Below, piece by piece: positions 42,630 to 51,806 of a DNA stretch of 64,000 bases. The position numbers were made by a program, and so were the translations under genes. Within the stretch, counting starts at the first letter, position 1. Each line of letters opens with the position of its first letter. The stretch is from Woeseiaceae bacterium (GTDB taxonomy: Bacteria > Pseudomonadota > Gammaproteobacteria > Steroidobacterales > Woeseiaceae), in NCBI GenBank assembly GCA_011772865.1, contig WVYQ01000020.1, forward strand, positions 101,168-165,167, in the 5' to 3' direction. The notes under the pieces are model-generated. The model made no database searches. It was not told where the DNA came from and saw only the letters and a list, made by a program, of their open reading frames with translations.

Positions 42630-43586
42630 CTATGCTGCAACCGGCATAGCATCCAGCGCTTCGCGCAATACATCGGTGCTGGCGTTTTCCCGGTATGCGT
42701 GTTCGCTCAGGTATCGCCGCCACGCCCGTGCACCCGGCAGACCCGCAAACAAGCCGGTCATGTGGCGCGTAATCCGCCCGAGCCGCTCGCCCTGCTGCAG
42801 CTCACCCTCGATATAGGGGATCATTTTCTCTATCACCTCAATGCGATCAGGGAGCGCACACTGTGGATGCATATGATGCTCGAGTTCGGCCAGGAAGTAC
42901 GGGTGATGATAGGCCTGCCTGCCGATCATGGCACCGTCGACCTTCTCGATTGCGGCATCGACCTGCTGAATCTCGGTGATGCCGCCGTTCAACACGATCT
43001 CCAGGTCGGGGTGCGCCTCCTTGAGGCGATAAACACGTTCGTAGTTCAGGGGCGGTATCGAACGATTCTCTTTGGGGCTGAGCCCCTCGAGAACGGCAAT
43101 ACGCGCATGCACGATGAACTTGCGACACCCGGCCTCAGCGACGATGCCGATAAAACGCCCCAGGAATTCATCGCTGTCCTTGTCGTCGATGCCAATGCGG
43201 GTTTTGACAGTCACCGGCACATCGACGGCCGCCATCATTTCCCGAACGCAAGCGGCAACGATGTCCGGGTGCGCCATCAGGCAGGCGCCGAACCGACCAT
43301 TTTGTACGCGGTCCGACGGGCAGCCGACATTGATATTCACCTCGTCATACCCGGCTTGTGCCGCTTTCGAGGCAGCTTCCGCCATCAGCACGGGATCGCT
43401 GCCGCCGAGCTGGATGGCCAGGGGGTGCTCGGACGAATCAAAGCGCAACAGGGAATCCGTATCACCGTAATGCAGTGCATTCGCCGTGATCATCTCCGTG
43501 TACAGGCTTGCGCTCGGGCTCAACAGCCGCATGAAATAGCGGCAATGCCGATCCGTCCAGTCCATCATCGGGGCAACCGAAATCAT
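42630..43586 (-). CDS. dusA: tRNA-dihydrouridine synthase A
   Basis: SVAPMMDWTDRHCRYFMRLL; VNINVGCPSDRVQNGRFGACLM; start ambiguous (43610 or 43586). Confidence 0.94.
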   Translation of the reverse strand: MISVAPMMDWTDRHCRYFMRLLSPSASLYTEMITANALHYGDTDSLLRFDSSEHPLAIQLGGSDPVLMAEAASKAAQAGYDEVNINVGCPSDRVQNGRFGACLMAHPDIVAACVREMMAAVDVPVTVKTRIGIDDKDSDEFLGRFIGIVAEAGCRKFIVHARIAVLEGLSPKENRSIPPLNYERVYRLKEAHPDLEIVLNGGITEIQQVDAAIEKVDGAMIGRQAYHHPYFLAELEHHMHPQCALPDRIEVIEKMIPYIEGELQQGERLGRITRHMTGLFAGLPGARAWRRYLSEHAYRENASTDVLREALDAMPVAA

Positions 43587-43677
43587 AAGGGCAAGATACT
43601 GGCTGGTCACGGATGTTTCCAGCAGGAGATTCTCGTATCACAATAGGCGCCGTGAATCACGACAAGGAAAGCGACCC

Positions 43678-44976
43678 ATGTCCCGGACATTAACCGGCGC
43701 CCTCGTGGTGTCGTTGCTGATGCTCTGCACGCTTGCCGACGGACACGATGGTGAAGTCGCTGTCGCTATCGATCCCGAGGTCGAACAACAGCTGGCGGCG
43801 CTGGCCGCTGATCCGGCCGTCCAGGCCGCATTTGCCCATATTGAATCAATGACGGCGAGGTTGCGGGACGAACTCATCGAACTCAATGAAATTCCGGCGC
43901 CCCCGTTCCGGGAAGAACAGCGAGGATTGCGGTTCGCCGAGATGCTGCGCGAAGCCGGGCTGTCCGACGTAAGTGTCGACGGCGAGGGCAATGTTGTCGG
44001 CCGGCGGCCCGGACGTGGCGGCGGTCGCATCGTCGCCTACGTCGCGCACCTCGATACGGTATTTCCACCCGAGACCGACGTGACCGTGCGCGTCGAGGGC
44101 GACACGCTCTACGCCCCCGGGATCGGCGACAACACCCGGGGACTGGTTGTGCTGCTGGCCGTTCTGCGCGCAATGGAGCAAGCCGGTATCGAGACCGACG
44201 CAGATATCTTGTTCGTCGGAAACGTCGGCGAGGAAGGCCTGGGCGACCTGCGTGGCGTAAAACACCTGTTCCGCGACGGCGGGCCCCCGATCGACTCGAT
44301 GATCGCCGTGGATGGCGGCGATACGACGCGACTGGTCTACGGCGGCGTCGGTTCGCATCGTTATCGGATCACGTTCAATGGCCCCGGGGGTCACTCATGG
44401 TCCGCATTCGGCCGGGCCAGTCCCCATCACGCACTTGGCCGCGCAATCGAGAAATTTGTCAGCAACGGACCGTCGGTCACGTCGACGGGTGACAAGACCA
44501 GCTTCAACATCGGCCGCATCGGCGGTGGCACGTCCGTCAATTCGATCGCATTCGAGTCCTGGATGGAGGTCGACATGCGCTCCGAGACCCAGGACAAGCT
44601 GGATGCGATCGATGCCGTGCTGCAACAAGCCGTCCGGGACGCCCTGGCCGAGGAAAACGCGGCGCGCAAGGAAAACGCGGCACTCACGGTAAGCATCGAA
44701 CGAATCGGCACACGCCCGGCAGCACGCGGAGCGATCGACTCGCCGCTGGTGCAACGAGCCGCGGCGGCGATGCGCCAGCTCGGTGTCGAGCCTGACCTGC
44801 AACTCAGCTCCACCGACGCCAATTACCCGCTGTCGATCGGCGTGCCCGCGATAACGATGAGCCGCGGCGGCGTCAGCCAGAATGCGCACGCACCCAACGA
44901 GTCATGGCAGGACATCGACAGCCATGTCGCCATACAGATCGGCCTGTTGACGCTGCTCGCCGAGGCGGGCCGCTAG
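43678..44976 (+). CDS. M20 family metallopeptidase, probably exported
   Basis: N-terminal signal peptide MSRTLTGALVVSLLMLCTLADG; VAYVAHLDTVFPPETDV; GNVGEEGLGD; PGGHSWSAFG. Confidence 0.88.
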   Translation: MSRTLTGALVVSLLMLCTLADGHDGEVAVAIDPEVEQQLAALAADPAVQAAFAHIESMTARLRDELIELNEIPAPPFREEQRGLRFAEMLREAGLSDVSVDGEGNVVGRRPGRGGGRIVAYVAHLDTVFPPETDVTVRVEGDTLYAPGIGDNTRGLVVLLAVLRAMEQAGIETDADILFVGNVGEEGLGDLRGVKHLFRDGGPPIDSMIAVDGGDTTRLVYGGVGSHRYRITFNGPGGHSWSAFGRASPHHALGRAIEKFVSNGPSVTSTGDKTSFNIGRIGGGTSVNSIAFESWMEVDMRSETQDKLDAIDAVLQQAVRDALAEENAARKENAALTVSIERIGTRPAARGAIDSPLVQRAAAAMRQLGVEPDLQLSSTDANYPLSIGVPAITMSRGGVSQNAHAPNESWQDIDSHVAIQIGLLTLLAEAGR

Positions 44977-45158
44977 TAGATGCGTCCCCCGACGCTGATG
45001 CTCGTGCCGAAGCCACCGCCGCCGTAATAGCCGCCGCCGCTGTAGGAGCTGTAACCGACGCTGCCATAGACCCGCGGCTGCTCACAGGATGACAGCAGCC
45101 CGCTCAGCGCAAACAGCAGCATCGCGCCGATGAGGCGTAGTTTTCTGGCAGTAATCAT
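44973..45158 (-). CDS. Small (61-aa) Gly/Tyr/Ser-rich lipoprotein
   Basis: MITARKLRLIGAMLLFALSGLLSSCEQPRVYGSVGYSSYSGGGYYGGGGFGTSISVGGRIY; lipobox LSSC; AGGAG upstream; ATGA overlap with the preceding gene. Confidence 0.7.
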   Translation of the reverse strand: MITARKLRLIGAMLLFALSGLLSSCEQPRVYGSVGYSSYSGGGYYGGGGFGTSISVGGRIY

Positions 45159-46051
45159 TCGGTATCTCCTTGTTGGAGCGGCCAGGTTTGCAGGGCGATC
45201 CCGGCACCCGACGGTCCGGCAACAAATGCCACGGTACCACCTATGGGCCGCGGCTGTGCCGGGACTATCACGCGACCACCGAGCGCCTCGACGCGAGAGG
45301 TGATCGCCTCGGGGTCTTCGACGCGCAGGTAATTGACCCATACCGGCAGTTGACCTTCGAACGGGTGCGGCAGGACCGCCACGCGGGCTTGCTCGCCGTC
45401 CGTCAACAGCCGGTAAACGACATCGGAGCCCTCGACGTCGCGGTCATCGACGGAGAGACCCGCCACGCCCCCGAAGAACTGCGACGCGGCGTCGACGTCA
45501 TCGGTCCACAGCTCGTTCCAGAGCCAGCCATTCATGACCGGCTCCTGTGCCTCCGGATCACCGCTCCGGGACTCGAGCAGCGCAATGATGGCTTTGTCCG
45601 GGCCCGCCACGACCGCCATCACACCGCGCGGCCCGACATCCGTCGGCGGAGTGAGAATTTCACCACCGTTTGCCGCAACGTTGCCCGCGGCGGCGTCAAT
45701 ATCGGCGACCGACATTACCGTGACCCACTGCGAGATATCGCTGTCCCGATTCAGCGCATTGGCATCGACCATACCGCCGATCAGGGCGCCGTTGTGTCGA
45801 ATGAGCATGTAGGTGTCGTCGTTACCCACGCCGATACCGCCGGGCGGCGTTTCGAACTCCCATCCAAACAACTCGCCATAAAATGCCCGCGACTCTGCCG
45901 GGGTGTCCGTCAGCAAGTCGTGCCAGACGATCCTGCCGGTGTCCTGCTCGCCGGTCGGCGTTTCGGAAATCGCCGGCAAACTGGGCGTCACCGTGGCACA
46001 TCCTCCAGCCAGCATCAGTATCGATGCCAACACCACTGTAATTCTGGTCAA
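45155..46051 (-). CDS. VOC (glyoxalase/bleomycin-resistance) family protein with lipoprotein signal
   Basis: Two VOC repeats (RIVWHDLLTDTPAESRAFYGELFGWEFE; GWLWNELWTDDVDAASQFFGGVAGL); N-term LTRITVVLASILMLAGGCAT lipobox; TTG start with AAGGAG SD. Confidence 0.82.
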   Translation of the reverse strand: MTRITVVLASILMLAGGCATVTPSLPAISETPTGEQDTGRIVWHDLLTDTPAESRAFYGELFGWEFETPPGGIGVGNDDTYMLIRHNGALIGGMVDANALNRDSDISQWVTVMSVADIDAAAGNVAANGGEILTPPTDVGPRGVMAVVAGPDKAIIALLESRSGDPEAQEPVMNGWLWNELWTDDVDAASQFFGGVAGLSVDDRDVEGSDVVYRLLTDGEQARVAVLPHPFEGQLPVWVNYLRVEDPEAITSRVEALGGRVIVPAQPRPIGGTVAFVAGPSGAGIALQTWPLQQGDTE

Positions 46052-46164
46052 TGTCGTCTCCTTGGTCGACCGGTCGCGAGGGGGGCACAGTCTACCGTAT
46101 AAACTCCGCCCGATCGTCCTGTGGTAGTCTCGCATCCACAACGAACAAGAACGGGGGACGCGAC

Positions 46165-47886
46165 TTGAACTCGTCCGCAAACGCAACCCGGCCCTATCCC
46201 GAGCTAACATGGGTGGCGGTCATCGTCGGCTGGATCATCGGCGTCATCATTGCCGTATCGATCGGCTATGCCGCCCTGATCCTCGGCTTCTCAATCGAAG
46301 GCTCGGAGCTCGCTGCAATACTGGGCTTCGGCGTGCTGCGCGGACTGCTGCGCCGCAAGAGCATCATCGAGAACAATATCGTCCAGACGATCGCCTCGGG
46401 TGTGAACGGCGCTTCGTCGGGCATGATGTTCTCGGTGCCGGCAATCTTCCTGCTCGGTTTCGGCGATCGCTTCGATCCCGTGATCCTCACGTTCGGCTGT
46501 ATTGCCGGTGCATTTCTCGGCATCGCATTCATCATCCCGCTCCGCAAGCACATGATCGACTACGAGCGCCTGACCTACCCGGGTGGTGTGGCCGTCGCGA
46601 CGATCCTGAAATCGCCGGGTGCGGGCGTGCGCAAGGCCATCATCCTGTTCGTCGCCGCCCTGGTCAGCGCCGGCATCCACTACGCGACGATTCATTTCGA
46701 GTTCGACAACTGGAACCTCGGTGCCCTGCTTGGCATGCCCGACTACATGAACGGCATCTGGTACCTGTCGCTGATGACAATTGGTGTTGCCTTTATCGCC
46801 GGCCGCGGAGGTATCGCGTTCATCATCGGTGGCTTCGTCGCCTATTGGTTCATTTCGCCGATGCTGTCCGCGACCGATGCCTTCCCGGTCGATGCGGCGG
46901 GCCAGGCAATCAGCGAGCCCAATGCGTTGCGGCTGATGCTGTACCGGCCTTTCGGCATCGGCATGCTGATCGGTGGCGCGATCATGGGCGTGATTCTGGC
47001 CGCGCCGCTCATCATTAGCGCAATCAAGTCGATGCAGAAGGCGGCCAGGGTCGCGGGCGGAAGCGGCAGCGAGGAGATGCCGATCAAGCTGCTCTACTTC
47101 GCCGTATTCGGCGCCGTTATCCTGCTCTGTGTCATGGCCGTTGGATCTGTCGACACGATGGGTCTCGGCGGCGGCATCGCGATGGCCCTGCTCGGCACGC
47201 TGTGGATCTGGATGGCCGGTATCATCCTGTCCGAGGCTATCGGCCGTACCAACTGGTCGCCGTTGTCCGGCATGACGCTCGTCGGCATAACGCTGCTGAT
47301 CGTCGTGACGCAGGCCATCGGCCTCGACCGCGCCGATTCGATCGTTGCGGCCATCATGGTCGGCGCCGCGATGTGCGTCGCGATGTCGCAGGCGACCGAC
47401 CTGATGCTCGACCTCAAGACCGGCTATCTCGTCGGCGCGACGCCGCGCATGCAGCAGATGGGCCAGTTCATCGGCGCCTGGCTCGGGCCGATCGTCGTCA
47501 TCTTCGTCATTTTCGTGCTGCACGAAGCCTATGGGCTGGGCAGCACCAAGCTGCCGGCGCCGCAGGCACAGGCGCTTGCCAGTACCGTTGACGGCATCCT
47601 GGGCGGCGATGTGCCCGCACAGAAATACGCGGCAGGCGCCATCCTCGGTGGCGTGCTTTCGGCATTGATGGGCGGTCTCGGCATCACCGTCGGCCTCGGG
47701 TTCTACCTGCCGTTCAACATCGTGCTGACCTACTCGCTCGGCACGCTCGGCCGCGAACTTGCGGACCGCTTCAAGGGCAAGGACTGGTCGGATGACGTCG
47801 GTATCCCGATTGCGGCGGGATTCATCGTCGGCGAAGCGCTGGTCGGCGTCGGCAACGCGATGGTCGCGGTTCTCGGCGGGGCCTAG
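46165..47886 (+). CDS. OPT family oligopeptide transporter
   Basis: Polytopic membrane protein, LGFGVLRGLLRRKSIIENNIVQTIASGVNGASSGMMFSVPAIFLLG typical of OPT; TTG start at 46165 likely. Confidence 0.85.
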   Translation: MNSSANATRPYPELTWVAVIVGWIIGVIIAVSIGYAALILGFSIEGSELAAILGFGVLRGLLRRKSIIENNIVQTIASGVNGASSGMMFSVPAIFLLGFGDRFDPVILTFGCIAGAFLGIAFIIPLRKHMIDYERLTYPGGVAVATILKSPGAGVRKAIILFVAALVSAGIHYATIHFEFDNWNLGALLGMPDYMNGIWYLSLMTIGVAFIAGRGGIAFIIGGFVAYWFISPMLSATDAFPVDAAGQAISEPNALRLMLYRPFGIGMLIGGAIMGVILAAPLIISAIKSMQKAARVAGGSGSEEMPIKLLYFAVFGAVILLCVMAVGSVDTMGLGGGIAMALLGTLWIWMAGIILSEAIGRTNWSPLSGMTLVGITLLIVVTQAIGLDRADSIVAAIMVGAAMCVAMSQATDLMLDLKTGYLVGATPRMQQMGQFIGAWLGPIVVIFVIFVLHEAYGLGSTKLPAPQAQALASTVDGILGGDVPAQKYAAGAILGGVLSALMGGLGITVGLGFYLPFNIVLTYSLGTLGRELADRFKGKDWSDDVGIPIAAGFIVGEALVGVGNAMVAVLGGA

Positions 47887-47899
47887 GAGGAATTTCGAG

Positions 47900-48436
47900 A
47901 TGAAGAAGATTGCTTACCTGTTACTGGTCGCCGGTTTCCTCTATGGCGCCTACGTCGCCGCACTCGATGAAAAAATTGTCGACTGGAACTTGTTCGCGAT
48001 TGCCGGACTGGCGGCCATTGCGGGCGTTGTCATAGCGAAACGGGCGGACTCGGCTGCGGCGCGGTCGGGCACGGTGCTCGAGATGAACCGCAACGAGCTC
48101 AATGAATCGATCGCCAATATTGTCCGCGATCTCGGGGAAGTCACGGATGGTGATCCGCCCACGCGCGAACGATTGCGCGAGTGGATCGACTCGACGCTCA
48201 GACATGACCTGCGCCGATTTGCCGAAGCTCGTGAAAGCATGGTGCATCTCTACGGCATGCAAACTTATGCAGACATCATGAGTGAATTCGCTGCCGGCGA
48301 ACGCTACGTCAATCGCGTGTGGTCGGCCGCTGCCGACGACTATGACGACGAGGCCAGGCGCTACCTGGACCGGGCCAATGAGCAATTCCGGCATGCTCAG
48401 TCACAGCTGAAGGAAGCCGCAAGCCAGTACCTGTAG
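47900..48436 (+). CDS. Conserved membrane-anchored protein of unknown function (178 aa)
   Basis: MKKIAYLLLVAGFLYGAYVAAL...AIAGLAAIAGVVIAKRAD two TMs then a soluble helical domain; strong SD AGGAGG 14 nt after the OPT stop. Confidence 0.72.
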   Translation: MKKIAYLLLVAGFLYGAYVAALDEKIVDWNLFAIAGLAAIAGVVIAKRADSAAARSGTVLEMNRNELNESIANIVRDLGEVTDGDPPTRERLREWIDSTLRHDLRRFAEARESMVHLYGMQTYADIMSEFAAGERYVNRVWSAAADDYDDEARRYLDRANEQFRHAQSQLKEAASQYL

Positions 48437-48448
48437 ACCGGATCTGCG

Positions 48449-49657
48449 ATGGATTTCGACCACAACGCGAAGACCCTGGACCTGCTCGAGCGCCTGACCG
48501 CGTTCATGGACGAGCATGTGTACCCGAAAGAGCAGGACTTCTTCGACCAGGTTCGCGCGATGGGCGATGACTGGCAACCGGTCCCGATCATCGAGGAACT
48601 GAAACCCAAAGCGCGCAAGGCCGGCCTCTGGAACCTGTTCCTGCCCGAGTCGGAGTACGGTGCCGGTCTGACCAATCTCGAGTACGCGCCCCTGTGCGAG
48701 GTCATGGGCCGCGTGCACTGGGCCCCCGAGGTCTTCAACTGTTCGGCCCCCGATACGGGCAACATGGAGACGCTCGTGCGCTACGGCAGCGCAGAACAGA
48801 AGCGCGACTGGCTCGAGCCGCTGTTGGCCGGCGAGATCCGTTCGTGTTTTGCGATGACCGAGCCCGAGGTCGCCTCGTCCGACGCTCGCAACATCTGCGC
48901 GACGATCCTCCGCGATGGCGACGAGTACATCATCAACGGACGCAAGTGGTGGTCGTCGGGCTCCGGCGACCCTCGCTGCAAGATTTTCATATTCATGGGC
49001 AAGACCGATCCTGACGGAGACGATGTCTACCGGCAGCAGTCCATGATCCTCGTTCCGGCCGACACGCCGGGCATCACTGTTCATCGTTCGCTGCCCGTGT
49101 TCGGTTACAGCGATGCGCCGCATGGCCACGGCGAGATCACGTTCGACGATGTTCGCGTCCCCGTCAGCAATATCCTGCTCGGCGAAGGGCGTGGCTTCGA
49201 GATCGCCCAGGGCCGGCTCGGCCCGGGGCGCATCCATCACTGCATGCGTCTTATCGGGCTCGCCGAGGTCGCGCTCGAAAAGATGTGCCGGCGTGCGCTG
49301 GAGCGCAGCGCGTTCGGCAAGCCACTGGCCGACCAGGGCGTCAGCCGGGAACGTATCGCCGAGTCGCGCATCCTGATCGACCAGGCGCGCCTGCTCGTAC
49401 TCAACGCTGCGGACAAGATGGACAAGGTCGGTAATCGCGAGGCGCGCAAGGAGATCGCCATGATCAAGGTCGCCGCACCGAACATGGCCTGCCAGGTCAT
49501 CGACTGGGCGATCCAGATGCACGGTGGCGGTGGCGTATCCGACGACTTCGGCCTGGCCTACGCTTACGCCGGCGCGCGCACCCTGCGCCTGGCTGACGGC
49601 CCCGATGAGGTCCACCGCGACCAGATCGCGCGCCTCGAGATGAAACCCTATCGCTAG
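48449..49657 (+). CDS. Acyl-CoA dehydrogenase family protein (ACAD10/11-like)
   Basis: [70 protein letters not shown]. Confidence 0.92.
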   Translation: MDFDHNAKTLDLLERLTAFMDEHVYPKEQDFFDQVRAMGDDWQPVPIIEELKPKARKAGLWNLFLPESEYGAGLTNLEYAPLCEVMGRVHWAPEVFNCSAPDTGNMETLVRYGSAEQKRDWLEPLLAGEIRSCFAMTEPEVASSDARNICATILRDGDEYIINGRKWWSSGSGDPRCKIFIFMGKTDPDGDDVYRQQSMILVPADTPGITVHRSLPVFGYSDAPHGHGEITFDDVRVPVSNILLGEGRGFEIAQGRLGPGRIHHCMRLIGLAEVALEKMCRRALERSAFGKPLADQGVSRERIAESRILIDQARLLVLNAADKMDKVGNREARKEIAMIKVAAPNMACQVIDWAIQMHGGGGVSDDFGLAYAYAGARTLRLADGPDEVHRDQIARLEMKPYR

Positions 49658-49660
49658 GCA

Positions 49661-50719
49661 ATGGGCGCCGCCAGGGACAATCGCGAGCTGGGCCGGCCGT
49701 CGGAAGCGCTGCAGATCGACCAGTCCTCGCTCGACGCCTATCTTGGCGTGCAGATCCCCGGCTATGCGGGCGGCGGAGATATACAGCAGTTCCTGGGCGG
49801 TCAGTCCAACCCGACCTACCTGATCGAAGACGAGTCCGGCAGCTACGTGTTGCGCAAGAAGCCGCCGGGCAAGCTGCTGCCGTCGGCGCATGCTGTCGAC
49901 CGCGAATACCGGGTCATCTCCGCCCTCGCCGGCACCGGGGTCCCGGTTCCGAGGGCGCGCATCCTTTGCGAGGACGACAATGTCATTGGGCAGTCCTTCT
50001 ACGTCATGGACTACGTCCCCGGACGCGTATTCACCGGCCGCGAGATGCCGGACTGTGCGCCCCGCGAGGTCACGGAGATGTTCCGATCCATGGCAGGTGT
50101 CCTCGGCGCGTTGCACACGGTGGATTTCGAAGCCGTCGGCCTGAACGATTTCGGTCGGCCGGCAGCCTACGTCGAACGGCAGGTTGCCCGGTGGTCCGGC
50201 CAGTACGAAGCATCGAAAGTGGAAGACTGCGAAGCCATGGATCGGGTCATCGCTTGGCTGGCGGCCAACAATCCAACGGACGAGCGCGCATCCCTCGTGC
50301 ACGGCGATTACCGGCCCGGCAATGTGATCTTCGACAATGACGGCCCGGACGTCGTCGCTGTTCTCGACTGGGAGCTATCGACGATAGGCCATCCACTCGC
50401 CGATGTCGGCTACTTCCTGATGCCCTATCGACTCGACGCCAGGGCGGCACCATTTGGACTCGCGGGACTCGATCTCGACGCGATCGGTATCCCGCCCGAG
50501 CACGTCGTGCTGGAGTACTACAGCGAATCGGCCGGGCTTGACACATCACCCGATATCGACTTCTACATCGTGTTTGCAATGTTTCGTCTGGCCGCCATCC
50601 TCGCGGGCGTCCTGAAACGCGGACTCGACGGCAACGCATCGGACCCGCGCGCCATCGAGCAGGGACGCACCTACGCTCCACTCGCGGCCGTTGCACTAAG
50701 TATTGCCCGCAGTTGCTGA
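49661..50719 (+). CDS. APH-fold phosphotransferase (ACAD10/11 kinase-domain-like)
   Basis: LVHGDYRPGNVIFDNDGPDVVAVLDWELSTIGHPLADVGY; 3 nt after the ACAD stop. Confidence 0.9.
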   Translation: MGAARDNRELGRPSEALQIDQSSLDAYLGVQIPGYAGGGDIQQFLGGQSNPTYLIEDESGSYVLRKKPPGKLLPSAHAVDREYRVISALAGTGVPVPRARILCEDDNVIGQSFYVMDYVPGRVFTGREMPDCAPREVTEMFRSMAGVLGALHTVDFEAVGLNDFGRPAAYVERQVARWSGQYEASKVEDCEAMDRVIAWLAANNPTDERASLVHGDYRPGNVIFDNDGPDVVAVLDWELSTIGHPLADVGYFLMPYRLDARAAPFGLAGLDLDAIGIPPEHVVLEYYSESAGLDTSPDIDFYIVFAMFRLAAILAGVLKRGLDGNASDPRAIEQGRTYAPLAAVALSIARSC

Positions 50720-50771
50720 GCCCGCCAGCCGCTGGGGTACAATGCGCGCTCGTTTGCGAAGGCGACCCTGA

Positions 50772-51806
50772 ATGTCAGACAAGATCATCGAAACGGATGC
50801 CCTCATAGTCGGCGCAGGTCCGGTAGGAATCTTCCAGGTTTTCGAACTCGGCCTGCTGGGCGTCAAGGCGCACATCCTCGACACGATGCGTGTCGCCGGT
50901 GGCCAGTGCGCCGAGCTCTACCCGGACAAGCCGATCTACGACATCCCCGGCATACCGGTCTGCAGCGCTGAAGAACTGATCGACGCCCTGATGGAGCAGA
51001 TCAAGCCATTCGATGCCGAGTTCCACCTCGGCGAAGAAGTGACTGAAGTCGAAGTGCTCGACGACGACTGGTTTCGCGTCGTCACCGACAGCGGGACCGA
51101 GTTCAGGACGAAGACCGTGTTCATCGCGGGCGGCGTCGGCTCATTCCAGCCGCGACGGCTGCGCTTCGAAGGCATCGACACTTTCGAGGACAAGAACCTG
51201 TTCTACAAGGTGCGCGACCCTGGCAAATTCGACGGCAAGAACGTCGTCATTCTCGGCGGCGGCGACTCGGCGCTCGACTGGGTCGTCGAGCTTGCGCCGA
51301 AATGCGAGAAGATCACGTCAATCCATCGGCGTCCCGAGTACCGCGGTGCGCAGGCGACCGTCGACAAGATGCTGGCGCTGGCGGATGCCGGCAAGGTCGA
51401 GCCCATCATCGGCCAGGTGTCGGGATACAAGTCGGACGATAATGGCGTCACGGCGATAAGGGTCGAGGTCGACGGCGAGGAACGCGAGATCCCCTGCGAC
51501 GCTGTCCTGGTTTTCTATGGACTGGCGCCGAAACTCGGGCCCATCGCCCAATGGGGTCTCGACATCAACCGCAAGACGATCAACGTCGACACCGAGAAGT
51601 TCGAGACGAGCACGCCCGGCATCTATGCCGTCGGCGACATCAACTTCTACCCGGGCAAGAAGAAGCTGATCCTGAGCGGCTTCCACGAGGCGGCGCTCGC
51701 CGCGTTCGCGGCCAAGGCACGCATCGAACCCGAGAAGAAGGTGCGCCTGCAATACACGACGACGAGTCCGCTCATGCACGAGCGGCTCGGCATCAAGGAC
51801 GAGTAG
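50772..51806 (+). CDS. Thioredoxin-reductase-like ferredoxin--NADP+ reductase
   Basis: ALIVGAGPVGIFQVFELGLLGVKAHILDTMRVAGGQCAELYPDKPIYDIPGIP; VVILGGGDSALDWVVEL; no CxxC. Confidence 0.88.
   Translation: MSDKIIETDALIVGAGPVGIFQVFELGLLGVKAHILDTMRVAGGQCAELYPDKPIYDIPGIPVCSAEELIDALMEQIKPFDAEFHLGEEVTEVEVLDDDWFRVVTDSGTEFRTKTVFIAGGVGSFQPRRLRFEGIDTFEDKNLFYKVRDPGKFDGKNVVILGGGDSALDWVVELAPKCEKITSIHRRPEYRGAQATVDKMLALADAGKVEPIIGQVSGYKSDDNGVTAIRVEVDGEEREIPCDAVLVFYGLAPKLGPIAQWGLDINRKTINVDTEKFETSTPGIYAVGDINFYPGKKKLILSGFHEAALAAFAAKARIEPEKKVRLQYTTTSPLMHERLGIKDE

Noticed and set aside
48401-50302. 633-aa minus-strand ORF opposite the ACAD/APH pair
   Set aside because: Antisense to two well-supported genes; no motif. 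Same reasoning for 37618-39054, 39227-40456, 46291-47523 and 57918-59474.
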